A stretch of DNA of 64,000 bases from Methylomonas sp. ZR1 (GCF_013141865.1 NZ_RCST01000001.1:4526001-4590000), one strand, 5' to 3'. Positions 35,621-44,055 are shown, counted from the stretch's first letter. Notes: a model not told the origin generated them from the letters alone. Numbers and translations are program-made.

Positions 35621-36088
35621 TCAAAACGACAGCGAGCCAAGTTCTTCAAGGCCCTCTGTGTCGTTACCGTCCATCCATTCCTGTTCTTTGGCCTTCCAGG
35701 CTGCTTCGTTCCATATTTCAAATTTGTTGAGCTGGCCCACCAGCATGATGTGTTTTTCCATGCCGGCAAACTCCCGAAGGGTTTCCGGTAGCAGCAGGCG
35801 TCCTTGGCTGTCCATTTCACATTCCGAGGCATTGCCGATCACAAAACGCCGCAGCTTGCCGGCCATTTTGTTTAATGTCGGTAGTTTGCTGATGGTTTGT
35901 TCGAGCTTTTCCCATTCGGGTAAGGGGTATAGCCATAGGCAACCCGGTTCGCCGACGCATTTGTCGTCAACTGCAACAGTCACAACCATTTGGCGGTCGC
36001 AGGACTCCTGTAACTCCTCCCGATAGCGGGTAGGAATTGCAATGCGCCCTTTCGCATCCAAACTGATTGAACTTATGCCTCGAAACAA
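35621..36088 (-). CDS. mraZ: Transcriptional regulator MraZ (TTG start)
   Basis: The 155-aa protein holds two AbrB-like SpoVT halves with F-R-G-I-S-S-I-S-L-D-A-K-G-R-I-A-I-P near the start and its repeat D-S-Q-G-R-L-L-L-P near residue 90. MraZ binds repeated boxes before its own gene and controls the dcw operon. I choose TTG 36088: GAGG lies 6 bases before it, and the resulting F-R-G start matches E. coli MraZ (152 aa). A TTG at 36109 has weaker support. It is the first gene of the cluster and its own operator is at 36115-36150. Confidence 0.93.
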   Translation of the reverse strand: MFRGISSISLDAKGRIAIPTRYREELQESCDRQMVVTVAVDDKCVGEPGCLWLYPLPEWEKLEQTISKLPTLNKMAGKLRRFVIGNASECEMDSQGRLLLPETLREFAGMEKHIMLVGQLNKFEIWNEAAWKAKEQEWMDGNDTEGLEELGSLSF

Positions 36089-36114
36089 GATGAACCTCAA
36101 AAATTCCAAAAAAA

Positions 36115-36150
36115 TCCATTTCTAACCACTTTACATCACTTTTGCACCAC
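36115..36150 (-). promoter_or_regulatory. MraZ-type operator boxes
   Basis: On the minus strand GTGGT (36150-36146), GTGAT (36139-36135), GTGGT (36129-36125) and ATGGA (36119-36115) follow one another at steps of 11, 10 and 10 bases, each with an A-rich spacer. Known MraZ sites are three or more TGGG-like boxes at 10-base steps directly upstream of mraZ. The first box overlaps the -10 element, so repression by MraZ binding is expected. Confidence 0.7.
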
Positions 36151-36177
36151 TATAGTTTTCAAAGGGGGCTTAGTCAA
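36149..36177 (-). promoter_or_regulatory. dcw (mra) promoter
   Basis: TTGACT (36177-36172) and TATAGT (36154-36149) are separated by exactly 17 bases on the minus strand, about 60 bases before the mraZ start. This is a near-consensus sigma70 promoter and the only strong one seen for the cluster. Confidence 0.8.
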
Positions 36178-36484
36178 GAGGCATTTAAATTAAATTCTTT
36201 CTTTTTCTACAAGGACTTACGCAGGGTTGAGGTGTGTTGGGTGCTAGGGGTAAGGGTTTTGGGTAAAAATGATTTTTATCAAAAAGTTAATGATGGTTTT
36301 TGATGTGGATTGGAATTATTAAGTGCTAATTCTCACTTTTTTGAAGGCGATTTGTTGTAGTGAGCAGATTGAATCGCTTGGCGCGAGACTGGCTTTGCTT
36401 AGTATAAGCCTGGTGGCCAGCGGGTTCTGGGTAGTGGCTATTGTGCCGCTTGGATCGTAATATCGTTGAATAGTAAGGCAAAGC
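36178..36484. other. Intergenic region upstream of the dcw promoter
   Basis: About 300 AT-rich bases lie between the dcw promoter and the end of gpsA. I find no gene, repeat or clear hairpin here beyond a weak GGCTT/AAGCC pair near 36390-36410, which could be part of a gpsA terminator. Confidence 0.4.
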
Positions 36485-37486
36485 TTACAGACTTTCCGGC
36501 TTTTGATCGCGTGTCAGCAGGTTTTGGACGGCTTGTTTGGGGGAGAGTTGTTCGAATAAGACTTTGTAAACTTGTTCGGTGATTGGCATTTCGACACCGT
36601 ATTTTTGCGATAAACGGTGCGCTTCTCGGGCTGCGGATACGCCTTCGACTTCCTGATTGATTTCGCTTAATGCGTACCTTTGGTCTTTGCCTTGGCCTAA
36701 TGCCAAGCCAAAGCGGCGGTTTCTGGATTGATTGTCGGTACAAGTCAAAATCAGGTCGCCCAGACCGGCTAGGCCCATAAAAGTGTCGGCTTGGCCGCCA
36801 AGCTTGATGCCCAGTCTCATGATTTCCGTTAGGCCGCGCGTGATTAGTGCTGCCCTTGTGTTCGCGCCAAAGCCAAGGCCGTCGGCTATGCCTGCCGCGA
36901 TCGCCAGAACATTTTTGCAGGCTCCGCCTACTTGAACGCCAATAATATCGTTGCTGGTGTAGATCCTAAATCGTTGGTTATGCAATCGTTCGCTAAGTTG
37001 GGCGGCGAAGCCTTCCGAGTTAGAGGCGATAGTGAGCGCGGTCGGAAGGTCGGCAGCTACTTCTTGGGCAAATGTCGGGCCGGAGAGTGCGGCGCATTCG
37101 ATATTCGCCCCCAGTATTTGTGCTGCCACCTCGCTTAACAAGGCGCCGTTTTGGGAATCGAAACCCTTGGTGGCCCATGCGATGCGGGAGCTTTCACTGA
37201 GCGTGGGTTTGATTTGCGCCAATAAGTCCCTAAAGGCGTGGCTGGGGACCGAAATAAGCAATACCGCGCTGAACTCCACGGCTTCCGCAAGATTGTCGGT
37301 GAATTGCAGGTTTTCTGGAAAATGGACGCCGGGTAAGTAGCGTGCATTTTCGCCGGTTTGCTTTAATGCGGCTATGTGTTTGGGATTATGGCCCCACAAC
37401 AGGGTGTTGCAGCCATTTCTGGCTGCCTGTACCGCTAAAGCGGTTCCCCATGAGCCGGCGCCAAGGATACTGATAGATGGTGGCAT
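36485..37486 (-). CDS. gpsA: Glycerol-3-phosphate dehydrogenase [NAD(P)+]
   Basis: The 333-aa enzyme reduces dihydroxyacetone phosphate to sn-glycerol-3-phosphate for phospholipid synthesis. It shows the Rossmann start I-L-G-A-G-S-W-G-T-A-L-A, S-G-P-T-F-A-Q-E-V, the catalytic-lysine region G-A-C-K-N-V-L-A-I-A-A-G, and N-T-R-A-A-L-I-T-R-G-L-T-E-I. Length equals the family norm. It follows secB by 5 bases, the same secB-gpsA order as in E. coli, so it is in a rhodanese-secB-gpsA operon. Confidence 0.96.
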   Translation of the reverse strand: MPPSISILGAGSWGTALAVQAARNGCNTLLWGHNPKHIAALKQTGENARYLPGVHFPENLQFTDNLAEAVEFSAVLLISVPSHAFRDLLAQIKPTLSESSRIAWATKGFDSQNGALLSEVAAQILGANIECAALSGPTFAQEVAADLPTALTIASNSEGFAAQLSERLHNQRFRIYTSNDIIGVQVGGACKNVLAIAAGIADGLGFGANTRAALITRGLTEIMRLGIKLGGQADTFMGLAGLGDLILTCTDNQSRNRRFGLALGQGKDQRYALSEINQEVEGVSAAREAHRLSQKYGVEMPITEQVYKVLFEQLSPKQAVQNLLTRDQKPESL

Positions 37487-37491
37487 CCCGC

Positions 37492-37965
37492 TTAATTTAG
37501 CGTCTTCGCTTCAGGTTCCTGTTGAGTTTGCGCTTGTTGCAGGTGCTGCATATACAATGCGTCGAAATTGACCGGCGCCAAGATTAACTGTGGAAAACCG
37601 CCTTTATTCACTAGGTCGGAAATGACCTCTCTCGCATAAGGGAACAAGACGTTGGGGCAAAAGCTGCCTAGCATTGGTCCCATTTCTTGTTCGCTGAAAC
37701 CGGCTATTGAAAAAATTCCGGATTGATTGACTTCAACTAAATAGGCCGTTGTGTCGGCAATTTTTACGGTGACAGTTAATGTCAGCGATACTTCGTACAT
37801 CGAGTTTTCGATGGGTTGAACGTGCGTGCCGAGATTAAGATCCAGCGCGGGTTCCCACTTTTGCGTGAATATTTTTGGAGCATTGGGGGTTTCAAAAGAA
37901 ATGTCTTTGGTATAGATCTTTTGAATCGCGAACTGCTTTTCGCTGGATGCGTTGATTTCGGCCAT
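37492..37965 (-). CDS. secB: Protein-export chaperone SecB
   Basis: The 157-aa cytosolic chaperone forms tetramers that hold preproteins unfolded and deliver them to SecA. The family pattern is seen in F-A-I-Q-K-I-Y-T-K-D-I-S-F-E-T-P-N-A-P, V-S-L-T-L-T-V-T-V, and L-C-P-N-V-L-F-P-Y-A-R-E-type S-F-C-P-N-V-L-F-P-Y-A-R-E near residue 110. Length matches E. coli (155). It lies between a rhodanese gene and gpsA as in enterobacteria (yibN-grxC-secB-gpsA), but grxC is missing here. Confidence 0.96.
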   Translation of the reverse strand: MAEINASSEKQFAIQKIYTKDISFETPNAPKIFTQKWEPALDLNLGTHVQPIENSMYEVSLTLTVTVKIADTTAYLVEVNQSGIFSIAGFSEQEMGPMLGSFCPNVLFPYAREVISDLVNKGGFPQLILAPVNFDALYMQHLQQAQTQQEPEAKTLN

Positions 37966-37998
37966 GATGATTACTTGTTAAGGTTGGTTGATTAATCT

Positions 37999-38433
37999 TT
38001 AGTTTTTACTGCTGACTTTGATGGGGAGCTTGTTATCTTCCCAGGATTGCATGCCGCCCGTCATATTGAATACATGCTCAAACCCTGCTTTGGTCAGTGT
38101 TTTGCAAGCGGCTACCGAGCGGGCACCAGTCTGGCAGGTCACGATCATAGGATGATTTTTATGCTTTTCCAGAGAGCCCAGTTGTTCTTCTACTTTGCCT
38201 AAGGGAATGTTGATCGCGTTTTCGATGTGGCTTTTGGCGAATTCGTTGGTTTCTCGCACGTCAAGCACAACGACATCGTCACTGTTCATTTTGGTGACTG
38301 CAATCAACGGAGAAATGCTTTCGTACTTATTGAATGAGTTCGCGAGCAAATCCTGGATTAGCAAAAAAATAACGCATACCAGCGAGAATGCTAGCAAATA
38401 GTGATTGGTGGCAAATTCTATATATTGGTCCAT
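37999..38433 (-). CDS. Membrane-anchored rhodanese-domain protein (YibN-like)
   Basis: The 144-aa protein has one N-terminal membrane helix (about residues 12-30) and a rhodanese domain (about 40-138). The active-site loop is V-T-C-Q-T-G-A-R-S, with the catalytic cysteine near residue 100. Rhodaneses carry sulfane sulfur as a cysteine persulfide. By synteny with secB-gpsA it is the YibN equivalent. The next gene upstream codes for an ArsR regulator of the persulfide-sensing pattern, echoing the E. coli ygaV-ygaP pair, so a role in sulfide or persulfide handling is plausible. Confidence 0.88.
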   Translation of the reverse strand: MDQYIEFATNHYLLAFSLVCVIFLLIQDLLANSFNKYESISPLIAVTKMNSDDVVVLDVRETNEFAKSHIENAINIPLGKVEEQLGSLEKHKNHPMIVTCQTGARSVAACKTLTKAGFEHVFNMTGGMQSWEDNKLPIKVSSKN

Positions 38434-38468
38434 CGCGTGGGTTTATTTTAGTGGTTATTGAATGCTGT

Positions 38469-38780
38469 TTACGTGCCGCAAAAAACGCTGCGCATCATTT
38501 GAATCAGGTGTGTTACACGCTCATCGTCGATAAAATAGTAAACCCGATTGGCTTCTTTTTTGTAATCGAGAATGCCCTTGTCTCGCAGTATTGCCAAGTG
38601 CTGGGAAATATTGCTTTGACTCGTGCCAACTTGCTCAACGATCTCTTGTACGCTAATCGAGTTATTGCCGAGTACGCAAAGGATTTTCAGGCGCAACGGA
38701 TGAGACATCGCTTTCAAGCAGCGCGCGGCCCGATTAATATCGTTGTCGTCGTAGAGGATGGTATCGTTTTTGTCTTCCAT
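38469..38780 (-). CDS. ArsR-family regulator, YgaV/BigR/SqrR-like
   Basis: The 103-aa winged-helix protein has A-M-S-H-P-L-R-L-K-I-L-C (residues 24-35), the recognition helix Q-S-N-I-S-Q-H-L-A-I-L-R-D and a beta-wing with Y-Y-F-I. It lacks the metal-binding C-V-C of ArsR/SmtB. It does have cysteines at 35 and 101 in the two places (66 residues apart) where SqrR, BigR and YgaV hold their persulfide-sensing pair; a third cysteine is at 21. It lies 35 bases before the rhodanese gene on the same strand and may repress that operon, derepressing when persulfide forms. Confidence 0.85.
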   Translation of the reverse strand: MEDKNDTILYDDNDINRAARCLKAMSHPLRLKILCVLGNNSISVQEIVEQVGTSQSNISQHLAILRDKGILDYKKEANRVYYFIDDERVTHLIQMMRSVFCGT

Positions 38781-39149
38781 TTAATAACGATGATTGTGGC
38801 AAAAGTTAAGAGCAGTGAGAGAGCAATGGCACTTTTCGAACTATGACGACACCCTTGTGCTGGTATAATGTCGCTACGGCGCAAGTGGGTTTAATCGCTT
38901 GCGCTAACGCAATAAAAGGTGAGCAAATCTAACAGAGTGGGCTTTATTGTTCAATACCCTCGGCTAGAGGCTTGGGAAAATAGCTCGGAGCTGCTTGGGT
39001 TGGCTCGTTTTTTGACTAGGCCAAATTTTATCTGCCTTAACGCCCGCAAAACTAATGTTTGGAGTCTGTAATAAATGGTCAGTCTAGCAAAACCGTTATC
39101 GCTGCTCCCCGCGGAAATGATTGGACGGTTATTGCTGGTAGCCTAGTTG
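38781..39149 (+). other. Intergenic region before envC, with possible promoter and leader hairpin
   Basis: An extended -10 TGGTATAAT (38861-38869) is followed by a 7-bp hairpin GCGCAAG/CTTGCGC (38879-38904). A weak GAGC/GCTC hairpin with six Ts ends at 39013. The rest up to envC shows no gene. The signals could mark a long envC leader or a small transcript of about 140 bases; no known RNA family is recognised. Confidence 0.35.
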
Positions 39150-40382
39150 ATGCGTGTTTACCAATATTTTTTGATCGCTTGGATTGCGATTGTCTGCGCA
39201 TTGCCGGCTAAGGGCGACCCCGTAAATGCCCGTAGCTTGGGAGAAGTGAAATCGCAAATCCAGCAAGTTGGCGATGACGTCAAAAGCCTGGGGGTTGAAA
39301 AGTCTCGGTTGTTAGAGCAGTTGCAAAAGCTGGAGCGGCAATACGGGGAGCTTGCGAATAGTCTGCGAGCTATCAAAGCTGAAATCAGGCAGCAAGAACA
39401 GGCATTGCAGGAAGTTCGGAATAAAAGCGTTGCCACGCAAAAAGACATGCGTAGTCAGGAGAAGGAACTTGAGGGGCTGATTAAGTCGGTTTATGCGATG
39501 GGTGGCGATAAAGAAGGGCTGAAAGTTATTCTTAACCAACGTAATCCCGCGTTATCGAGTCGCATGTTGGTTTACTACGATTACATTAGTAAGGCCCGCT
39601 TACAAAAGCTTCAGGCCATGGCTGAGGATTTCAAGGTTTTGCGGCAGTTGGAAGCCCAAAAAGACACGGAAACTCAGTTATTGCAAGTGTCTCTCGACAA
39701 GAAACAACAAGAAACCGAGGCGATGCAGACGCTGAAAAAACAGCGAGAAGCCTTGCTTGCCGACATTCAGCAAGACTATGCGTCGAAAAGTGCCCTGCTG
39801 GCTGGCTTGATGCGTGACGAGAAAAAATTGCAAGCCTTGGTAGCATCATTGCAGAAAACTGATGATAATGAACCAGCGGTTGCACCGGAGCGCGTGCTTG
39901 ATAAGCACGAAAAGCCTGTCGAACAACCCGAGCCGCCAAAAAAATCCGAAGTCAATCCTGTTCGCGAACCGGCGGGTCTTTCTTTTTCCGAGTTGCAAGG
40001 AAAGCTGCCTTGGCCGGTGCAAGGGGCGATAACCGATCGTTTCGGCAGTCGCCGCTACGAAACAACCTGGGACGGCGTGGTGATTAGCGCTCGCGAAGGT
40101 GCCGATATTCATGCGGTCAATGCCGGGAGAGTTGTTTACGCCGATTGGTTGCGGGGTTATGGTTTGATGATCATTGTTGATCACGGTAAGGGTTATATGA
40201 GTTTGTATGCATTCAATCAAAGCTTGCATAAAAGCGTGGGAGAGCATGTTAGAGCCGGTGAGATATTGGCTTCGGTTGGGCGTAGCGGGGGGCGTGCTGA
40301 TGCGGCATTGTACTTCGGCATTAGGAAACAAGGTCGGCCCATAGATCCCGAGCAATGGTGCCGTAAGCCGGGCAAGGGTTAA
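39150..40382 (+). CDS. envC: Murein hydrolase activator EnvC
   Basis: The 410-aa periplasmic protein has a signal peptide (about 1-22, ending A-K-G), two coiled-coil stretches (about 30-110 and 165-240), a proline-rich linker and a C-terminal LytM/M23 domain (about 285-405). The zinc ligands of active M23 peptidases are lost: W-D-G-V-V-I, S-L-Y-A-F-N-Q and L-Y-F-G-I-R replace the histidine motifs, as in EnvC, which activates AmiA/AmiB amidases at the septum instead of cutting peptidoglycan. ATG 39150 is preferred over the TTG just before it. The ctpA-like gene follows by 37 bases. Confidence 0.9.
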   Translation: MRVYQYFLIAWIAIVCALPAKGDPVNARSLGEVKSQIQQVGDDVKSLGVEKSRLLEQLQKLERQYGELANSLRAIKAEIRQQEQALQEVRNKSVATQKDMRSQEKELEGLIKSVYAMGGDKEGLKVILNQRNPALSSRMLVYYDYISKARLQKLQAMAEDFKVLRQLEAQKDTETQLLQVSLDKKQQETEAMQTLKKQREALLADIQQDYASKSALLAGLMRDEKKLQALVASLQKTDDNEPAVAPERVLDKHEKPVEQPEPPKKSEVNPVREPAGLSFSELQGKLPWPVQGAITDRFGSRRYETTWDGVVISAREGADIHAVNAGRVVYADWLRGYGLMIIVDHGKGYMSLYAFNQSLHKSVGEHVRAGEILASVGRSGGRADAALYFGIRKQGRPIDPEQWCRKPGKG

Positions 40383-40419
40383 TCATTTACAGGAACAGGT
40401 TGTTGGAGTTTTAAAACAC

Positions 40420-41784
40420 ATGCTAAAAAACAGAAATATAGTGATTTTATTGGTCGGGTTTATTTTGGGTGCGACGCTGAGTTTGTGCAGCAGTGTCCTG
40501 GCGGAAAAGGAAGCACCTGTTTCGACCAAGGTAGATGATTTACAGGCTTTGCCGTTTGATGAGTTGCGGACATTTACCGAGATATTCGGGCGTATCAAAC
40601 AGGATTATGTCGAGCCTGTATCCGACAAAAAACTGTTGGAAGATGCGATTCGCGGTATGTTGTCCGGCCTTGATCCGCACTCGGCTTATTTGGCTAGCGA
40701 AGAATATAAAGAGTTGCAAGAAGGCACCACTGGTCAGTTCGGCGGTTTGGGAATTGAGGTGGGTATGGAAAATGGCTTTGTTAAAGTCGTTTCGCCGATT
40801 GATGATACACCTGCTCAGCGCGCCGGCATCAAGGCGGGCGATTTGATTGTACGCTTGGATGACAAGCCGGTTAAAGGCATGACTCTGGCTGACGCAGTGA
40901 AAATTATGCGTGGCGAGCCAGGTAGCGACATCGTGTTGACTGTTGTTCGGGAAGGCGAAGAAGCGCCGCTGAAATTTACCTTGACCCGCGACATCATCAA
41001 AGTCAAAAGTGTTAAAAACAAACTGCTGGAAAAAAATTACGGTTACTTGAGGATCAGTAGTTTTCAATCCGGTACCGGTCAAGGTTTGTTGGATGCGGTC
41101 GAGGAGCTGAAAAAAGAAAACGAAGGCCCACTGAAAGGTATTGTGCTGGATTTGCGTAATAACCCCGGCGGTGTATTGAATGCTGCTGTTGATGTCAGTG
41201 ATGCGTTTATCGAGTCCGGTTTGATCGTTTACACCGAAGGCAGAATCAAAAACTCAGAAATGCGTTTTAGTGCAACACCGGATGACATTATTAATGGTGC
41301 GCCGATTGTGGTGTTGATTAATGGCGGTTCGGCATCGGCATCCGAAATTGTTGCTGGTGCGTTGCAAGATCACAAACGAGCCATCATCATGGGTGAAAAA
41401 TCTTTCGGGAAGGGTTCGGTGCAAACCATTCTGCCGACCAGCAACGGTGCCGCGGTGAAATTGACTACAGCCCGCTACTTCACGCCTTCCGGTCGCTCAA
41501 TTCAGGCGCAGGGCATCGAGCCTGATGTGACTTTGGCGAGAGTTAAGCTGGAATCATTGGAAAAAGCTAAGATCGAGTCGATTAAAGAAGCCGATCTGAC
41601 GCACCACTTGACTAACGGTAACGCGAAGCCGGAGAAAAAATCCGAAGAAGAGGATAAAGATGATGCGAAAGACCCGTCTGAAAAAGATGGCGATACCAAC
41701 GAATCTTCAGAAGCGGAAATTCGCGACTATCCTTTGCATGAAGCGTTGAATCTGCTGAAAGGTATCAGCATTATGAAAAAGTAG
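40420..41784 (+). CDS. ctpA: S41-family C-terminal processing protease
   Basis: The 454-aa protein has a signal sequence (about 1-28), an N-terminal helical part with the family's G-L-D-P-H-S-A-Y-L, a PDZ domain (about 105-190), and the S41 catalytic core. The catalytic dyad is serine 306 in G-G-S-A-S-A-S-E-I and lysine 331 in F-G-K-G-S-V-Q, 25 residues apart as in E. coli Prc. A low-complexity acidic tail (about 395-435) precedes the end. It should trim periplasmic proteins. The envC-ctpA pairing is common in gammaproteobacteria. A strong terminator follows. Confidence 0.92.
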   Translation: MLKNRNIVILLVGFILGATLSLCSSVLAEKEAPVSTKVDDLQALPFDELRTFTEIFGRIKQDYVEPVSDKKLLEDAIRGMLSGLDPHSAYLASEEYKELQEGTTGQFGGLGIEVGMENGFVKVVSPIDDTPAQRAGIKAGDLIVRLDDKPVKGMTLADAVKIMRGEPGSDIVLTVVREGEEAPLKFTLTRDIIKVKSVKNKLLEKNYGYLRISSFQSGTGQGLLDAVEELKKENEGPLKGIVLDLRNNPGGVLNAAVDVSDAFIESGLIVYTEGRIKNSEMRFSATPDDIINGAPIVVLINGGSASASEIVAGALQDHKRAIIMGEKSFGKGSVQTILPTSNGAAVKLTTARYFTPSGRSIQAQGIEPDVTLARVKLESLEKAKIESIKEADLTHHLTNGNAKPEKKSEEEDKDDAKDPSEKDGDTNESSEAEIRDYPLHEALNLLKGISIMKK

Positions 41785-41802
41785 CTCAGATATAGGGCAA
41801 AG

Positions 41803-41840
41803 AAAAACCCGCTTGACGATATTCGTCAAGCGGGTTTTTT
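41803..41840. terminator. Bidirectional rho-independent terminator
   Basis: CCCGCTTGACGA (41808-41819) and TCGTCAAGCGGG (41823-41834) form a perfect 12-bp stem with a TAT loop, flanked by five As on the left and six Ts on the right. It ends the envC-ctpA transcript and can serve the convergent sulfite reductase operon. Confidence 0.95.
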
Positions 41841-41894
41841 ATTGTGTGGCTTTTGTTTCTTGTCAGGTACTTAAGACAAGTCGCCGGTTTTGGC

Positions 41895-42350
41895 TTAGTT
41901 TGTCGATGCCTGATAGCGTACTGAGAAATTGTTCATGGCTGCCAGAGCCTCTTGAATATGGTTTGGGTCAGAAAACTCAAACGCATTCACGCCCACCCGC
42001 GCCAAATAAAATACCTGATCAGGCAGATAATCGCCGACGGCTCTAATTTCCCCTTGATAGCCGTCGCGGCTCCTTAGTAAGCGTGCTTGCGAAAAAAGCC
42101 TGCCATCGCCGAATATCGGAAAATTAAGTTCTATCACGCCAATTTTGCTTAAGTCGTTAGTCAGCGGTTCAATTTGATCGCTGGGAATGAGCCGAACGCC
42201 GGTTTGGCTGGAGCGTTTGAGTAGTTGTTCTCTATCTGTCAGCCAACGCGCTAATGTGACTGTAATGTCACCATTTTCTGGTAACGGATTGTCGTCGGCA
42301 ACAAAAGTCCAGGTGTTTTCTACCAACTGTCGATCTTTAATGATTTGCAT
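41895..42350 (-). CDS. DUF934 protein associated with sulfite reductase
   Basis: The 151-aa soluble protein matches DUF934 (PF06073), with W-T-F-V-A-D-D-N-P-L-P near the N-terminus, L-I-E-L-N-F-P-type I-E-L-N-F-P-I-F-G-D-G-R-L-F-S-Q-A-R-L-L-R (about 70-90) and D-Q-V-F-Y-L-A-R-V-G-V-N-A-F-E. It occurs almost always beside cysI or cysH and is thought to assist assimilatory sulfur reduction; its chemistry is unknown. I start at ATG 42350, which overlaps the end of the reductase gene by 14 bases, rather than 42383. Confidence 0.88.
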   Translation of the reverse strand: MQIIKDRQLVENTWTFVADDNPLPENGDITVTLARWLTDREQLLKRSSQTGVRLIPSDQIEPLTNDLSKIGVIELNFPIFGDGRLFSQARLLRSRDGYQGEIRAVGDYLPDQVFYLARVGVNAFEFSDPNHIQEALAAMNNFSVRYQASTN

Positions 42351-43989
42351 AAACTCTTTCTTTGAATGGTTCCAGGCCAACACGCTTGACGGTCTCTAAA
42401 AATGCTTCGTCTTCAAGGCGTTGCTTGATGTAAACGTCTAATATCGTTGTGATGGTCGAGGTGATTTGGTCTTTGGGAACTGATGGTCCCAGGCGTTCGC
42501 CTATCGCTGCTTCGTTTTCAGAAGAGCCGCCCAAGGTGATTTGATACCACTCCTCACCATGTTTATCGACGCCCAGAATGCCGATGTGGCCGACACTTTG
42601 ATGGGCGCAGCCGTTCATGCAGCCAGACATATTAATTTTGATGTCGCCGATGTCGTGGATGTAATCCAAATCATCCAATGCTTCGTTGAGTTCCTTTGCT
42701 ACGCCAATAGAGCCGGCATTGGCCAGCGAGCAAAAATCCAGGCCCGGGCAACAGATCATGTCGGTGACGGTGCCGATGTTGGGTGTAGCCAATTTAATGA
42801 CGTTTAGTTGCTGCCATACTGTCAACAGGTCGGCTTGTTTCACGTCAGCCAAGACCAAATTCTGTCTATGAGTGCTTCTAATTTCGCCAAAGCTGAATTG
42901 GTCGGCCAAATCTGCTACCGCTTCAAGCTGTTTATCAGTCATGTCGCCAGGAGGAGAATCCGGGGCTTTTAGTGAAACGTAGACGCCGCGATAGCCGGCG
43001 ATTTTGTGTTCGACGGTATTGTATTTAAACCATTTTGCAAAATCGGTGTTGTCGGCCAACTGCGCGGTCAGGGCGGTGTCATTGGCAGCGCTAGGATCGT
43101 AAGCGGGTGGTAAAAACTGCGCTTTGATTTCCTCAATGCGTTCATTGCTCAGGATCATATCTTCCTTAATGCGTAGCCATTCCTTTTCGACCATGGCGGT
43201 AAATTTCTCCAATCCGGTTTCCTTGACCAGGATTTTGATGCGCGCTTTATATTTGTTGTCGCGCCTGCCGAATAGGTTGTAGATCCGTAAGATCGCTTCC
43301 AAATACGACAATAGATGTTGTTTTTCAAGAAAAGGTCTAACGGTTTGACCAATGATGGGAGTTCTGCCCAGGCCGCCGCCGGCCAAAATTCTGAAGCCGA
43401 TTTCACCAACTTCGTTTTTAACCAAATAGACGCCAATGTCATGAAATTGCACGGCGGCGCGATCATGCGCCGCGCCGCTAACGGCGATCTTGAATTTGCG
43501 CGGCAGAAAAGCAAATTCCGGATGCAGTGTCGTCCACTGTCTGATGATTTCGCAGTAGGGGCGCGGATCTTCGATTTCGTCTTTGCAGACGCCAGCTAAG
43601 GGGTCTGAGGTTGTATTTCTCAGGCAGTTGCCGCTGGTTTGAATGGCGTGCATTTGCACGGTCGCCAGTTCGGCAAGCAGGTCGGGCACCCGACTAAGTT
43701 CCGGCCAGTTGTATTGCACGTTTTGGCGGGTTGTGAAATGACAATAGCCCTTGTCATAGTCTCGGGCGACGGAAGCCAGTTTGCGTAATTGCTTGGACGA
43801 AAGCAATCCATACGGCACTGCAACACGGAGCATGGGGGCATGGGTTTGCACGTACAAACCATTCATCAGTCGCAAGGCTCTGAATTGGTCCGGGCCGAGT
43901 TCGCCGTTTAAAAAACGTTGGGTTTGTCCGCGAAACTCGTTAACGCGCTCTTCTATAAGTGTTTGATCTTGCTTGTTATATTGATACAT
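42337..43989 (-). CDS. cysI: Siroheme-[4Fe-4S] sulfite/nitrite reductase
   Basis: The 550-aa enzyme has the duplicated ferredoxin-like half and NIR/SIR half of the siroheme reductases. Cluster and siroheme cysteines are in C-C-P-G-L-D-F-C-S and N-M-S-G-C-M-N-G-C-A-H-Q; an arginine-rich T-T-R-Q-N-V-Q and a second T-H-R-Q-N-L lie in the two halves. It should reduce sulfite to sulfide for cysteine. Being paired with DUF934 it matches the Pseudomonas cysI arrangement, so sulfite is more likely than nitrite. No CysJ flavoprotein is next to it, suggesting ferredoxin or another donor. Confidence 0.88.
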   Translation of the reverse strand: MYQYNKQDQTLIEERVNEFRGQTQRFLNGELGPDQFRALRLMNGLYVQTHAPMLRVAVPYGLLSSKQLRKLASVARDYDKGYCHFTTRQNVQYNWPELSRVPDLLAELATVQMHAIQTSGNCLRNTTSDPLAGVCKDEIEDPRPYCEIIRQWTTLHPEFAFLPRKFKIAVSGAAHDRAAVQFHDIGVYLVKNEVGEIGFRILAGGGLGRTPIIGQTVRPFLEKQHLLSYLEAILRIYNLFGRRDNKYKARIKILVKETGLEKFTAMVEKEWLRIKEDMILSNERIEEIKAQFLPPAYDPSAANDTALTAQLADNTDFAKWFKYNTVEHKIAGYRGVYVSLKAPDSPPGDMTDKQLEAVADLADQFSFGEIRSTHRQNLVLADVKQADLLTVWQQLNVIKLATPNIGTVTDMICCPGLDFCSLANAGSIGVAKELNEALDDLDYIHDIGDIKINMSGCMNGCAHQSVGHIGILGVDKHGEEWYQITLGGSSENEAAIGERLGPSVPKDQITSTITTILDVYIKQRLEDEAFLETVKRVGLEPFKERVYANH

Positions 43990-44055
43990 TTAAGGGCGAT
44001 GCTTGGTTTACATACTATTTTGCTAGGTATCTGAATAATATACTGGCCGGGATTA

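Noticed and set aside
38870..39013. 6S RNA, SRP RNA or tmRNA in the envC upstream region
   Set aside because: None of the conserved features of these RNAs is present.
40000..40382. Active M23 zinc endopeptidase at the end of EnvC
   Set aside because: The histidine motifs of the zinc site are replaced, as in EnvC activators, so no catalytic activity is claimed.
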